Shown: positions 1 to 12,142 of the stretch, one piece after another | Layout: the number at the start of each line of letters is the position of its first letter | Numbering within the stretch: position 1 is the first letter of the stretch | Source: Eurosta solidaginis | Lineage: Eukaryota > Arthropoda > Insecta > Diptera > Tephritidae | Reading direction: 5' to 3' | Assembly (NCBI RefSeq): GCF_040869045.1 | Contig: NC_090319.1 | Span: 301,246,998-301,310,997 of the forward strand | Length of the DNA stretch: 64,000 nucleotides | The notes under the pieces: generated by a model | What the model was told of the DNA's origin: nothing | Seen by the model: only the letters and a program-made list of their open reading frames with translations | Database searches by the model: none | Position numbers and translations under genes: made by a program

Positions 1-40
1 AGCAAGACGTTTACACATAAAAAATGGTTCAATAAGAAAT

Positions 41-552
41 AAGTAAGGAAGGCTAAGTTCGGGTGTAACCGAACGTTACATACTCAGCTGCCAAACACAG
101 CTTGCAAAACTGTCAAATTACCTTCTTTCAAAAGTGGGCGGCGCCACGCCCATTGTCCAAAATTTTACTAATTTTCTATTCTGCGTCATAAGGTCAACCC
201 ACCTACCAAGTTTCATCAATTTATCCGTCTTTGGTAATGAATTATCCCACTTTTTCGGTTTTTCGAAATTTTCGATATCGAAAAAGTGGGCGTGGTTATA
301 GTGCGATTTCGTTCATTTTAAATAGAGATCTCAGATGAGTGCCCAGAAACTTACATAAGAAATTTCATTAAGATACCTCAAGATTTACTCAAGTTATCGT
401 GTTTACGGATGGACGGACGGAAATGGCTAAATGAATTTCTTTTTCGCCCAGATCTATATCTATCTCGATTAATTTATGCCTTTACGGGATACCATTATGT
501 GAACAAAACTAATATACTCTACGAGCTCTGCTCAGCTGAGTATAAAAAAGGA
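41..552 (+). repeat. GGGCGTGG-type dispersed repeat, internally deleted copy
   Basis: Starts with AAGTAAGGAAGG and a short hairpin (GTTCGG..CCGAAC), then TACTCAGCTG. It ends in GCTCAGCTGAGTATAAAAA, so both ends carry TACTCAGCTG or its complement. The body has the family hallmarks: AAGTGGGCGGCGCCACGCC, AAGTGGGCGTGG, and a GGACGGACGG block before the 3' end. Against the longer copies at 3402-5685 and 51003-52816 it lacks everything between the 5' hairpin and the CTGCCAAA segment. No coding capacity is seen. The hairpin plus short inverted ends resemble Helitron/DINE-like elements, but this classification is inference. Confidence 0.7.
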
Positions 553-782
553 AGATGTCTAAGCGGGAATGTCCCTCGACAGTGGTTTGGCAAACATTCT
601 AGGTGTATTTGGGCCATGAAACGCTTCCCAGTGTAATTTCATCTGGTGGCACATGCCGTTCCGAGCCGGCATAAACCACGTCACATCAATTTGTAGAGAA
701 AATTGAAAAGTACCATGACGCAAATTGGAAAAGACGCTCTCCCAAAATCTTCTGGTATGTTTTGCATTGCGCCTTGTACTTA
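553..782 (+). repeat. tRNA-derived SINE, 3' body fragment
   Basis: Matches the body of the SINE family seen more fully at 39856-40194: AAGCGGG..CCCTCG.CAGTGGTTTGGCAAAC, GCCGTTCCGAGCCGGCATAAA, and GACGCAAATTGGAA. The tRNA-like head is missing. It lies between the GGGCGTGG repeat and an LTR-like sequence. Confidence 0.7.
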
Positions 783-785
783 TAT

Positions 786-1213
786 TGTAACGAATCTTGA
801 AGGAATTCTCGATAGTTCTGCGCCTACAATTATCGTTCGAATCACTGATTTGTTTACTAAATAAACGCAAATATTCTGAGCATGAAATGCTGTTTATTAC
901 TACTATTGTAGTAGATCTTCACAATTTAATATGCTCACGTACTTCACTTATAGCGTGTTAAAATCGAAATGATTGACTAGGACTTAGCTTGCGTTGCTTT
1001 TATACTCTCAGTTGTCTCGTTCGCTTACTTCTCCCAGCCTTCTCGAATAATTGCTTATTTATTTCTCGTTTCTCATGTTGGATTTGGCTATAGTTTTATG
1101 TATGTGTGGCTGTTTTCTATTTCATCTGCTTGCCTTGCTGTTGTTGTTGTCCAGCATTTATTACTAGCGTCAAAATAATGTATCGATGCTACTATTTGCC
1201 AAAATATTTAAAT
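786..1213 (+). repeat. LTR-like fragment (TGTAACGAA start)
   Basis: Begins TGTAACGAATCTTG and ends near GCCAAAATATTTAAA. The same order of landmarks recurs at 36952-37640: TGTAACGAAT start, CTTTTATACTCTC, TTGTTGTTGT, GCGATGCTA-like, ATATTTA end. The TG start and the isolated copies suggest solo LTRs. No internal gag/pol is present and no clean target duplication was established. Confidence 0.45.
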
Positions 1214-3318
1214 CGGAGTTAAACTCAAACAACTCATCAATAAACCTCTTTTGACACACCTCGTTGACATCACCGGCACGGCAATAAATCCTACGGAAAA
1301 CTTTTCTCTAGTACATTCAAAGGGTATGCCATCTTCTTGGTCTTTAAGTACTTTAACAAAAAAGGATTTGCTTGAATTTTTATAACAAAAGTTTAACATT
1401 TGCTTTCTTAGTTGTGTAAATCTACAACTAGCAAAGCTTTGATTAGTAATACTGCTGCAGTAGCCACAACTCAAACTACATACATATGTATATGATAACA
1501 CATCGCTATTATAACCCACCCTTCTCAATGTACTTCAATGTGTTTGCTTTTTTGCTGCAATTTCAAGATTTTTGGTATATCAAGTTTCCAATGAATAATG
1601 AGAAATGTATGAAATCAATTTGAATTGAATGTTTGGCAAATATTTTATTAAGTGCTCTTCAATTAACTATTAAAAGGAATTCAATATCCAACCAAAGGAA
1701 CAAGTGGTAAAACACTAACAAAATCCATTTATAGTTTTATGACTTGGAGCAACATAAAATGTCGTAAACACAGTTCCTACCCGCACATACATACATATAT
1801 AACATTGTTGAGATTTCATATTTCCCTTGACTTCAGCTAACTGGGTCCTACCAGCATACATACAAACGCTTATGGGCGAGCCACAATGAAATTTTTCCTA
1901 TAGATGCGTTTAACGCAATCTTATGCATTCCAGTAACATCGCCCCAATCAACCAAGATGTTGCGTTTGTAAATATAAAGGAACTTCAGACTTGGCAACTG
2001 ACGTTTATTTCGCTTTGCCCATTCACATACAAAATTTTGCGAAGCACTCTTATAAACATTCTCACTATATAAGAAAGATACTTGCTAAAATATTTTGTGT
2101 CCTATTCACTTGTTAATTTGAACTTTTTAATTGTCAAAAATGTTAGAAAAATAATTTTACTTGCAAAGTGTGAAAGCACCCTTAGCTAAAGCAAATTTCA
2201 AATTCTTCTTCTTGTGCTTTGCTTGCTGGAAAAGTTGAAGGGTGGCTACTTTTTCATGTCAGATGGTGCCAGTGTCGCTCAGTCTGCCGTGCTCCATAAA
2301 AATACGTGCAATCTACTTATCATGCATAAGATTGCGTCAAACGCATCTAAATAAAAAACTGATTATGTGGCGGGGCTTTTACGCATACCCAAAACCACAC
2401 AATTATTCTGAAAATATATATGTTTTTAAGTGAAAAGAGCGATTCATCATCTTATCTTGATAGAGTTTTTAAGGACAGTTAAAGATATTGAATAACACAA
2501 TAAATAAAATCAGGAACGCGCCACACACAAATCGAAAAAAACGCGATATTTTTATTGAAAAGCTTTGATTTCAAATCTCAACACTTTAAACAAAGGAAAA
2601 CAAGAGGTACAAGTATTACAATAATTACACACACACAACATAATGCCTTTTAATGTTCCACTGCAGGGGCTGGGGGCAAAGTCTTTCTCATGCTGAGGCT
2701 TTATTTGGTCACGTGGCACACCATTGTTGTGGTTTGTTCACACATTTACATTTACAAATATCCTTACACATTAATCCTATTTTATACAATTCTACAACCA
2801 CCAGCAACAAAAATACAATAACAATTGTGTCGCAATTATTGGTGACCAACCGAAAAGTAGCATTAGCACAACTCCTTTGTCTTCGTAGTACCATTTATGG
2901 CTAATTACTCGAGTATTATTGAGACTCATTCAATTGAAAATAAATATGTTTTTAGCAATGTCAACGATGGTTGGTACAAGTAGCAGCTGAGCTGAACGTG
3001 CTTGGTGTTATTGATAATCTAAACGAGTCGAGCACTTTTGCAGCTCTAAAAGGAATCAACAAATCCATTCACAGCCGCGTTAAAAAAGCATTGCCTTGGG
3101 CTATAGAAGCCAAATTAGTCATAACCACAAAAACTTTGGCGGATGTCACAGAGAGTTGCATGCAAGAGGATTTGGTGGAAGGGAATGCTTAAAAATACAT
3201 ACATACCTTCACGACGTAAAAAATCGCAGGTGTGACTAGTAGTAGTAGGTAGAACATAAGTCCCGGCGTTAGACTGAATGAAGAGCTTGCTGCAGTTAAG
3301 ATAAGATCATATCTTACA
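1214..3318. other. no gene recognised
   Basis: AT-rich sequence with frequent stops. The best open stretch is 2971-3192 (+, 73 codons), with no recognised motif and no splice context; it is not called as a gene. No inverted-repeat element was identified. Confidence 0.5.
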
Positions 3319-3401
3319 ACGGCTTAATATCGAGAAAAGCAATGAACCAGATGCATCAATCCCTAACTATGGAAAATAACCCACAACCCAAAAATACTTT
3401 G
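3319..3401. repeat. 83 bp direct repeat, left copy, flanking the 3402-5685 repeat
   Basis: ACGGCTTAATATCGAG..GAAAATAACCCACAA..AAATACTTT recurs with a few mismatches at 5701-5782, just beyond the right end of the intervening 2.3 kb repeat. The right copy continues into an R1-like retroelement remnant in the opposite orientation, so the repeated segment may be retroelement tail sequence. Confidence 0.75.
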
Positions 3402-5685
3402 AACAAATAAGGAAAGTTAAGTTCGGGTGTAACCGAACATTATATACTCAGTTGAGAGCTATGGTAACAACATAAGGGCAAATAACCATGTAGGAAAATG
3501 AACCGAAGGTAACCCTGGAATGTGTTTGTATGACATGGTTGTCAAATGGAAGGTATTAAAGAGTATTTTATTGGGGAGTGGGCCATAGTTCTATAGGTGG
3601 ACGCCATATAGGGATATCGCCATAAAGGAGGAGCGCGGGTGAAGCTAGAATGTGTTTGTACGATATGGGTATCAAATTAGAGGTATTAATGAGGCTTTTA
3701 AAAGGGAGTGGTGGTAGTTGTATATGTGAAGGCGTTTTCCAGATATCGACCAAAATGTGGACTAGGGTGACCCAGAACCAGGCATGCTTAACCAACGAAA
3801 CGATATCATTTCGTTACGATAATCAACGTTAATAAACGAAACGAAGTCATTTCGTTTCGTTTATTAACGTTAAGATCGTCAAATTAACGAAATGATTTTG
3901 TTTCGTTTTCTGCCATATCAAAACGAAATCAAATCGTTTATGTTGATTATTAATTTCAAACTATGCTGGCAAAGCTGATTGATGGCGGAGTCATTAAAGG
4001 TGAAAGCATTAGCCAAGCTGATTGCAACTTTTCTCATGAATTTTGACAGTACGAACATTTCTCAGAGTATTTTTGACATTACCACCAACGAATTACACAA
4101 ACAAATTACATAGAGTTTGTGTGTGTATGTGCGCTCGTTGTTGCCACCTTACGGCTTCACCATGGCTATAGCATTGCCAGCACAATTCAAACATAAAGTA
4201 TCACGTTTTCGTTAACGTGAAAAAGCTTTTCGTTTCGGTTAAAAACGAGATACAATTTATCTTGATAATTTCTTTATCGATAATATTTCGAAGTGTTTCA
4301 ACGGAAACGTTGGAAATTTTTTGATAAACGATTAGCTTAACGTTAAGGTGCATCCCTGCCCAGAACATAATCTGTTGGATACCGCTAATTTATTTATATA
4401 TGTAATACCTGCCAAGATTTCAAGGGTTTCTTATTTCGCCCTGCAGAACTTTTTCATTTTATTCTACTTAATATGGTAGGTGTCACACCAATTTTACAAA
4501 GTTTTTTTCTAAAGTTATATTTTGCGTCAATAAACCAATCCAATTACCATGTTTCGTCCCTTTTTTCGTATTTGGTATGGAATTATGGCATTTTTTTCAT
4601 TATTCGAAATTTTCGATATCGAAAAAGTGGGCGTGGTCATAGTCGGATTTCGGCCATTTTGTATACCAATACAAAGTGAGTTCAGATAAGTACGTGAACT
4701 GAGTTTAGAAAAGATATATCGATTTTTGCACAAGTTATCGTGTTAACGGCTGAGCGGAAGGACAGACGGTCGACTGTGTATAAAAACTGGGCGTGGCTTC
4801 AACCGATTTCGCCCTTTTTCACAGAGATAAATTATCGTCCCAGAATCTAAGCCTCTACCAAATTTCACAAGGATTGGTAAATGTTTGTTCGACTTATGGA
4901 ATTAAAAGTATCCTAGACAAAATAAATGAAAATGGGCGGAGCCACGCCCATTTTGAAATTTTCTTTTATTTTTGAATTTTGTTGCAACATATCATTACTG
5001 GAGTTGAATGCTGACATAATTTACTTATAAACTATAAATATATTCAATTTTTTGTTAAAATTTGACTTAAATTTTTTTTTTTTTTTAAAAGTGGGCGTGC
5101 TCGTGATCCGATTTTGCTTATTTTTATTTGGAACAGATACAGTATAGGAATAACGTTACTGCCAAATTTCATCATGATATCTTCAACGACTGCCAAATTA
5201 CAACTTGAAAAACTATTAAATTACCTTCTTTTAAAAGTGGGCGGTGCCACACCCATTGTCCAAAATTTTACTAATTTCCTATTCTGCGTGATAAGGTCAA
5301 CCCATCTACCTAGTTTCATCGCTTTATCCGCCTTTGGTAATGAATTATCGCACTTTCTCGGTTTTTCGAAATTTTCGATATCGAAAAAGTGGGCGTGGTT
5401 ATAGTCCGATTTCGTTTATTTTAAATAGCAATCTGAGATGAGTGCCCAGGAACTTGCATACCAAATTTCATTAAGATACTTCAGAATTTACTCAAGATAT
5501 CGTGTTTACGGACAGACGGACGGACGAACGGACATGGCTAAATGAATTTCCTTTTTCACCCAGATCATTTTGATATATAGAAGTCTATATCTATCTCGAT
5601 TAGTTTATGCCGTTACGGGGTACCGTTGTGCGAACAAAATTAATGTACTCTGAGATGCTCTGCTCAGCTGAGTATAAAAAAACAC
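3402..5685 (+). repeat. GGGCGTGG-type dispersed repeat, long copy interrupted by a hAT MITE
   Basis: Starts ATAAGGAAAGTTAAGTTCGGG with the GTTCGG..CCGAAC hairpin and TATACTCAGTTGAGAGCT, and ends GCTCTGCTCAGCTGAGTATAAAAA. It carries several AAGTGGGCGTGG blocks, two ACGCCC-type palindromic blocks and a GGACAGACGGACGG run near the 3' end. It is collinear with 51003-52816, which lacks the MITE, so the MITE insertion point can be read directly. No reading frame of note. Confidence 0.75.
3779..4358 (+). mobile_element. hAT-like MITE, copy 1 (580 bp, TSD CCCAGAAC)
   Basis: Begins CAGGCATGCTTAAC and ends GTTAAGGTGCATCCCTG, an imperfect terminal inverted repeat. It is flanked by an exact 8 bp duplication CCCAGAAC at 3771-3778 and 4359-4366. 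An 8 bp target duplication with CAG ends is the hAT signature. Subterminal regions are rich in AACGAAACGA and CGTTAACG motifs. It carries no transposase. It is about 11 bp shorter than the other copies because the palindromic centre TTTTTAACGTTAACG near 4218 is lost. The empty site is visible at about 51595. Confidence 0.92.
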
Positions 5686-5700
5686 AGCTATTATATTATA

Positions 5701-5782
5701 ACGGCTTAATATCGAGGAAAGCAATTAATCCGATGCATAAATAGCTACTATGGAAAATAACCCACAATAAAAAAATACTTTA
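5701..5782. repeat. 83 bp direct repeat, right copy
   Basis: Partner of 3319-3401 with scattered mismatches. It merges on its right with the C-terminal coding remnant of the minus-strand retroelement at 5783-6730. Confidence 0.7.
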
Positions 5783-6730
5783 GGGATCTTCGCACACTTC
5801 CGGGTTAGCTGTCGCGTGTTCGTGGCTTTCCATATTTCTCGCCTTCTGCTGTTCCAGCGTCCAGGTCGCGCTCTTCTCTCTCTTTGGCTCCATAGCGTGC
5901 ATTTTAGGAAGGCGTGTTCAGCATCGTCCTCGTCTGCGCTGCCGTAAACGCACTTAGGATCCAAAGAGCATTTGGGTACCGCCATAATTTACATACCTCA
6001 CCTAAGCTTCTGCTGCTCTGTTCTTCATTATTGCTGTGTAGTATCGCTGTTCATCTGCCTTGTTGTTCATTTCCCAGCTTTTTTGCCACAACCTAAAGGT
6101 TTCTTTCCTGCTCTCTTTGCTAACAACTTCCATGCGCTTTTGATCTGCCTGCAATTTTGCCTCCCAAAGCTTTTTTGCTTTCCTCCGATAATAGATCTAT
6201 GGGATTGTTATAGTAATCACATGTACGGCTGGTCCTGATAGAATGCGATAAACGGAGGCTACTCTCAGAGTTTCTGTCGTTGTACAGATGTAAGAGGCTT
6301 ACAGATATTCTTCTTCTGTAGTTAGTTTGCCACAGTTCGGAGCCATGCACCACTTAATTTTGCTTTATGTTGGTGTTCCGATGCTTTCCATCAATCTGCT
6401 TAGCAGCGATACATGTTTGGATGCCTTTTCAAAGCCAACATCTGGCATTACTTGCTTTTTTATGAGGAGTTTCAACTCCGTATTTTCTGCTGCCAGCTAG
6501 AGTTCGCGGGAGTCTAGCCCTCCCCTGTGCGTAACATGACGTGGTTGAGCTTTCTGCATGCTTTATATTTGTTTTGGGCTGATTTGACTGCGGCAATATC
6601 GTCTACGTATTCGATGAAAAATTAATCATTGGGTACTTCAAGATAGAACATTTCATTGTAATTGACGTTTCACAGGTCAGGACCGATAATTAGTCTCTTT
6701 GCAGTTCTGTATGTGACTTCCATTGTATAC
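5783..6730 (-). pseudogene. R1/Jockey-like non-LTR retrotransposon remnant (RT to C-terminus)
   Basis: Read on the minus strand, a decayed reverse transcriptase is visible. IIGPDL (near 6680) leads into NYNEMFYLEVP and then YVDDIAAV (about 6613-6590), the metal-binding motif of the palm, with Val in place of the usual Ala. After several stops and frameshifts the C-terminal zinc-knuckle region reappears: PKCVYG..DDAEHAFLKC (about 5980-5895), a C-H-C arrangement typical of R1/LOA-type elements. The 5' part (endonuclease, early RT) is absent. Not functional. The exact clade is inference. Confidence 0.7.
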
Positions 6731-6754
6731 GGGCCCTCTGGAACAAAGTTCTTC

Positions 6755-6960
6755 GCCCCTAGGCAGTGGTTTGGCAAACACTCTGAGTGTATTTCTGCCA
6801 TGGAAAGCTTCTCTGTAAAAACTAATCTGCATTGCATTTGCCGTTCGGAGTCGGCGTAAATCACGTAGGTGCCGTCCCGCAATATTGTAGGAAAAATTAA
6901 TTAGAAAATTAAAGAATACGACGCAAATTGGAAGAGATGTACAATATATCGCGCCTTGGG
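6755..6960 (+). repeat. tRNA-derived SINE, 3' body fragment
   Basis: CGCCCCTAGGCAGTGGTTTGGCAAAC, then CTGCCATGGAAAGC, CGTTCGGAGTCGGCGTAAA and GACGCAAATTGGAAGAGA match the SINE family. The tRNA-like head is missing. It abuts the R1-like remnant. Confidence 0.7.
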
Positions 6961-7261
6961 TTTTTATTTTCCTTACTGCAAGTTTTAACTCTGCTGTGGT
7001 AAATGACGGTGTTCATCTAGCACGCTGATGTGGACGTAACTGCTATGCTTCCATTTCGGATGTATCTACCATTGTGCGGGGTCCTACGCCGGACAAGAAT
7101 CCGATGCGCCACGGTACTATCTCACTGCCTCGGCAATGATTTTTTTACTTCTAGAACCTTCGTCTGTGGATTTTAGTCAATTCTAGCGACATGCAAGAGT
7201 AGAGTCTGTACCCTTAGATTTACTTCTTTAATCTCATTATAGCTATGAACTAGTTTTATAA
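6961..7261. other. no feature recognised
   Basis: No extended reading frame, inverted repeat or family match was seen between the SINE fragment and the next dispersed repeat. Confidence 0.4.
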
Positions 7262-7640
7262 AGGTTAGGTTGAGCTGGCCGGTTAATAAATACCTCACAT
7301 AGACTGAATGTGTCTATAGTGTTACCAGAATTTGTTTGACGACCAGCTGGAAGAACCTCAAACAGGTGCCAGGACTTATGTTATAGAATAACTCCGTCCT
7401 CTTGGCAAATACTAGAAGTTTTCTAGGACCTAGTTTAATTGCTGCCTCGAGATCTGGGAACTCTGCCGCCCCTAATAGCTGGAGCCTTGACCTGGCAAGC
7501 ACAGGACACGAACACAGAGCGTGCTCAATTGTTCCTTCTTGCAGCTCGCTTTTCCTACAACTGCTGTTACTGACAAGGCCTAACTTATAAGCATGGGACG
7601 CCGTAAGGCAGTCAAGGACGAACGTTAGTTTAATTTGAAT
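7262..7640 (+). repeat. dispersed repeat beginning GGTTAGGTTGAGCTGGCC
   Basis: Unclassified repeat. The segment CATAGACTGAATGTGTC..GTTACCAGAA..GGAAGAACC..TTGGCAA..AGAAG recurs in reverse orientation at about 20745-20910, and the first 50 bp recurs reversed at 50098-50155. No protein motif is seen. Confidence 0.6.
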
Positions 7641-8334
7641 CTTGTAAACTGAGCAATCATTAATTTATCCAAAGTAATTTTGTAATTTATTTCGGAAAAA
7701 CTATTTCTTAAACTTCGCTTCGTATACTGAAGTATTCACTCAATAAAATGAATCAACCACATGTCATTTCTTCCTGCATTGTGAAAGTCAAAATAAACAA
7801 ATAATCACACCCATAAATCATTTAATTTAAAATGATGTACGCGAATAACCAATCAACTGACTACATCACCACTCCCGCTAACAACAAAACAAACGCTACC
7901 AACCACAATCGACCTGAGTAAAAATGTCAGAGACGTTGTGAGGCGCATGAGCGCAACAGCAAACTAACGAATCAGCAGCCGAGTTGAAAAATATTGCCTT
8001 GTAGTAGGGGCTGAAGTGGCGGGATGCTAAAATGGCACAGTTTGTACCGTTAAGTGCTATGAATGTATATAGAAGAGTGGTGGGCATTAACTAGAAACTT
8101 ATAAATCCATATGTGTAAGCATGTACAGGGGCGGAGTGTCCACAAAACGGGGTAGATAAGGAGAATAAATTTTCGAAAACTTTTTACCTACGGAGAATAA
8201 AACGATTTTAATTTTTATTGTGCAGTTTGTTGTTAAACTGGTCACAATGGGTCCTCCGGCATGTGCACAAAATCCTGAAGAATTCCAGCTTTGGTTCTTA
8301 AGGAATATTGGTCTTATAAAATAACCACTTTTTC
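7641..8334. other. no gene recognised
   Basis: AT-rich with short frames only. Nothing assignable. Confidence 0.4.
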
Positions 8335-9205
8335 ACACATTGAAAAAAAATCCGATTTTTTCGGTATCCACTATCGACTTGATCAGTGGTAACGCAAAGC
8401 GATTTTTTTGATATCCTACTTAAGTCAACCGAAAAAAAGTGTATGTTAATATTCCTCATCCATTCATCGGTCTGTCCATCAGCCTATTTGTCCAAAGGGT
8501 CATCATCACAGGTGTTGTTTACAATAACCTTCATTTATAGAAATGTATTGTGATGATATTCAATATACTAGATCTATTCACCGCGACTAGTAATCCTGTA
8601 AAAAATAAATAATATTTCAAACTGAAATATAATTATGAGATAATTCAATACTTAACGAGATATTTCCGTCATTTATAAAGCTACAATACAAAAAATTTAT
8701 AAAAATGTAAAAACTGTATTTGACCATCTTGAAAAAAGCGCATGGCAACGCCTACTAAGGCCGCTCGAATCTTTTAAAAACCTTTTCATCGACTTCAAAA
8801 ACGTTGTGATGTTGTGATATTATTTCTAACCATCTTTCCTTTTCAAAATAGAATTGACGAGATAAGAATCGCAAATATTAATTAATGAACTAAGAACGAC
8901 CGACTTCGCTGTTTCCGGAAATGTATACAGTTCAAAGTTTAAACATCAAGAGTTCCATAAAGCTCATGACTATCGCCCGATGGCACAGAGTATAGGGAAA
9001 ATTCACAATGTAACTACAAATTCGGCGAAAGACGGAAGGTTTCAAGCTGGGGTCAAAACAAATAGTGCCATCTGGTAACTAATGTTCAGAGAGAGCTTAG
9101 ATTATAGACGGAAGTCTACGTCATTTTAAACGGAGGTAGCGTTGAAGCACCCAGTGAAAGTGATAAAGTTCCACCCGCTCTTCACAATAATTGCTACTGG
9201 AGCAA
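8335..9205 (+). pseudogene. decayed retroelement piece with endonuclease remnant (paralogue of 50160-51000)
   Basis: Collinear with 50160-51000. Shared landmarks are TATCCTACTTAAGTCAACCG, CTCGAATCTTTT, CATCGACTTCAAAAACG, then CTATTTCC.GAAAT, GGAAGGTTTCAA and TGAAGCAC. In the better copy the second half reads like the C-terminal part of an RTE-type endonuclease. This copy has more stops and gaps and no usable frame. Confidence 0.5.
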
Positions 9206-9229
9206 TCCATGGTTTATACGGGACAAATA

Positions 9230-9375
9230 GTACACTTTTTTCATTTGATCGCAGTCTTCGTAAAACATGTAAGACCAGTCCCTATAATATGTAGGAAAAA
9301 TTTTGAGGGCACGAAGCGAATTGGGAGAGAAGCTCGGCCTAAATTCTCTTCGGATAAAAATTTATGCAGTGGTTA
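9230..9375 (+). repeat. SINE 3' fragment
   Basis: GTCTTCGTAAAACATGTAAGACC, TGTAGGAAAAA, GCACGAAGCGAATTGGGAGAGAAGCTCGGCC is the diverged 3' third of the tRNA-derived SINE family. Confidence 0.6.
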
Positions 9376-10832
9376 TCTGAAGCAATGTTTATGCAAGCAA
9401 ATTTACTACAGTTTACTTCTATCCCTATACGTATTCCATGTACAGGCTTAGTTTATTTTCAGCATTTTTTCAGCTTATTAATATGAAGGAATAAAAAAAT
9501 GGCTGTTAAGGAATTATCGAGAATTATTTGATTTTTAAATTTTTTATTTTTTTACTACAACTATTTTTTATTTTTTAAGTTGATTCTTATTTTAAGTTTT
9601 TCCTCTTTGTTACGTTGAGGTGTGATATATTTAAAATATATTGGTATTGAAAATTAATAAGTACAGCGATTCGAAAATCGGCGAAAATCAACGATTTTCA
9701 TTGGAATGCTCTTACTAACTTGTTATTATACTTCTAGGCCAGATTTTAATTCGTGACACGTAAGCAAAATACCTTCAGGCACTAGCGGTCGTGGCTACCA
9801 TGTGGCAAATATGAAATAAACACTAAAAAAAACCTTCTTAAGAAGATAAAATTGGAAGGAATTTTTTGCAATAGGCAAATACATGTTTTTTTTTTTTCAA
9901 TTTACCATATAAATTGTTAAAGTAATGAAGAAAATTTCCATTTCTTCATCCATCAGAGCTAGCATTGTTCGTACATGTGTGTATGACATTATCCACTAAT
10001 ATCAGATAAGTCACTAAACCTGTAGTGCAAAACTGTCGCTTAGCGTGTCTGTCGCCAGTTATTTCTGAAAGGTAGCTTTAGCACGAGAAGAATCTGTTCC
10101 CTCTTTTTAAAGTGAGGTATCTATGACCGACTGTTATATGTCTTATTAATTTTTTTTCGTATTATTTATTCCTTCCAGATTAAAATATAATTTCCTATGG
10201 CCGGATTGAAATCCACTTTAAATCAATATTTTGACTGTAGTATGAAGGCCAGAGCTTTTCCCTTTGTAATGCGTGGTCTACTAATTATCAGCCTCAGACT
10301 GTAACTTATTGAGAACTTGTTTTTGTGCATGAGCCTGTGCGAAAACTGAGATTTTGGAATTTTTGTATCTCCGTTAATCTGCACTTCATGCAGCAAATAT
10401 TTATTTATGGGTCAATATGCATCGTATATGTCAAACTTGCATTATGTATATTGAAGAGTTGAGTGGAAGATTAATCTACAATGACTAGCGATTCGCTCTA
10501 AGGAAAATAATGATATGCGAGTTTGAAGAAACCCCCTATTTAGGAATTTTGTTTACATCTGAAAAAGAATTAAATTGCGTTGAAACAAGCCCTTCTTGGA
10601 CATACATAATTTTGAGATGGAGACAAACACCTTTGAGGTTGTTGATTGCAGAAAAATATAACCAAGTCGTTAAAATTCATTTTAAAGTTGATTATTAAGG
10701 TTTCTTAGTAAGAGAAAAGCATACACTTTTCAAGGACATATTTGAGGTTGTGGTATCTTTTTAGTAAAATCATCAAAACGCTGAAAATTTTTAGATAAAT
10801 AGGGCTAATTTAGAAAATCAAATAGTTATGAC
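9376..10832. other. no gene recognised; distal 5' flank of bap
   Basis: AT-rich, with runs of T and A. The longest open stretch (10510-10698, 62 codons) has no recognised motif. Regulatory DNA for bap could lie here, but no convincing site cluster was seen. Confidence 0.4.
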
Positions 10833-11753
10833 CAGAGCAACTCAAAATATGCAAAAGCATATTTTTTATATGACTCTTAACCATTAAACCAATCAGATAT
10901 CCGAGATTCATTTCATAAAAAACATGAAGTTTGAGCTGTACTTTACATATGTAGCCTACTCTCGCATATTTTACCGTTAATGCTTATTTCTGCATATTTT
11001 GCTATTAATATTTATTTATAAGCATGTTTTGAAAAATAAGATTGTATTTCGTGCTTATTTCAACAGCCAGAGCTAAAATAGGAATTTTTGTATTACAACA
11101 TCGCCTTTGCACATTACATTTTGAAAGTGTATGAAAAATATTTTTATTAAATTTTTATTCGCTCAGGGCAACGTAAGTTTTTGTCTCCTTGCCAAATTGG
11201 CATAAACAGGGCTCAGGTGAGGATTTTTTGCTTCTATACTTTTTAATTAAAGGTTTTGCTACGGCTCATGTAATTATATCGACCAAGTGGTCGTAGTCAG
11301 AGTTGATGACCCGTTTTATGGTGATACTATCACCCTTTCTAGAACTTTGGCGACAGTATTTATCATCTCTGTCGAATAGTTATCTTAAGGTCTGAGGTTT
11401 GTACTCACATAAGCCCCGACTTAAAAAAAGCACATAAAAAGAAGTCTGGGTCGGTTAAAATGGGGTGGTCTGGCCGACCACTGAAACCATCAAAACAAAA
11501 GACTAAGCGACGCGGAAATACTTTCTTGGTTTATATAGAATTGTATTCTGTGTTTGTTTAGCTCACAAAAATTAAATCCGAGAAGTGACATTTGATTTCT
11601 AATAGCGTGAGTATTTTTGGTCCACTACTTTCGGAATATGAAAGCATATTTACGGCTTATTAGCACCTTAAATGCATATTTTTAGGCATGACTTTAGGTT
11701 GTAAAGACACTTTTTAAAATCGGTATATTTTTTTCATATTTTGGGTTGCTCTA
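10833..11753. mobile_element. TIR element with GCATATTTT subterminal repeats, upstream of bap
   Basis: The left end AGAGCAACTCAAAATATG (10834-10851) is matched in inverted orientation by CATATTTTGGGTTGCTCT at 11735-11752, with one mismatch in 18 bp. GCATATTTT recurs near both ends (10857, 10964, 10992, 11674), and AAAATATGC-AAAA-GCATATTTT (10844-10865) forms a perfect short hairpin. The terminal YAGAG pattern fits hAT ends. No matching 8 bp target duplication was found, so the class is uncertain. No coding capacity. Confidence 0.6.
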
Positions 11754-12038
11754 AAACATACATATATACATAGTATATAAAGCCTTTAAATTGGATCAAA
11801 TTTATCCGCTAACTGGGAAAACTATCCGCATTTTGAAAAGCCTTAATTTCATATATTTTTGATAAAGAAATTTCACTCTATGAAATTATTTAAAAATCGC
11901 ATCAGTTTAAAAGGGTGGGCCCTAAAAGTTACATTCCCTCGCGCCATGACATCTTTAATCCGGCCCAGTGTACTATTGCAAGTACTACATCAGCAGCTAT
12001 GCACATTTTGTTTAAGGATCACTCGGTTTGGAAAACAC

Positions 12039-12045
12039 TCAAGTG
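12039..12045 (+). promoter_or_regulatory. possible NK-class (Tinman-type) site TCAAGTG
   Basis: TCAAGTG matches the T(C/T)AAGTG core bound by NK2-class homeodomains, 99 bp upstream of the proposed start site. bap is a known direct target of Tinman in Drosophila. A second core, CCAAGTGG, lies near 11284 inside the TIR element. Such cores occur by chance about once or twice in 3 kb, so this is weak evidence. Confidence 0.25.
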
Positions 12046-12142
12046 AAATGCTGAGTGCTGTTTGGTGGCTGACCTAGCAGTAAAAGTCGCCATATGTGAT
12101 CGAAATAATTTTTAAAAACTAACTGTGCGTGGTGAATTTATT

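Noticed and set aside
2971..3192. 73-codon open frame
   Set aside because: No domain, no splice or promoter context, and no paralogue in the window; too short to support.
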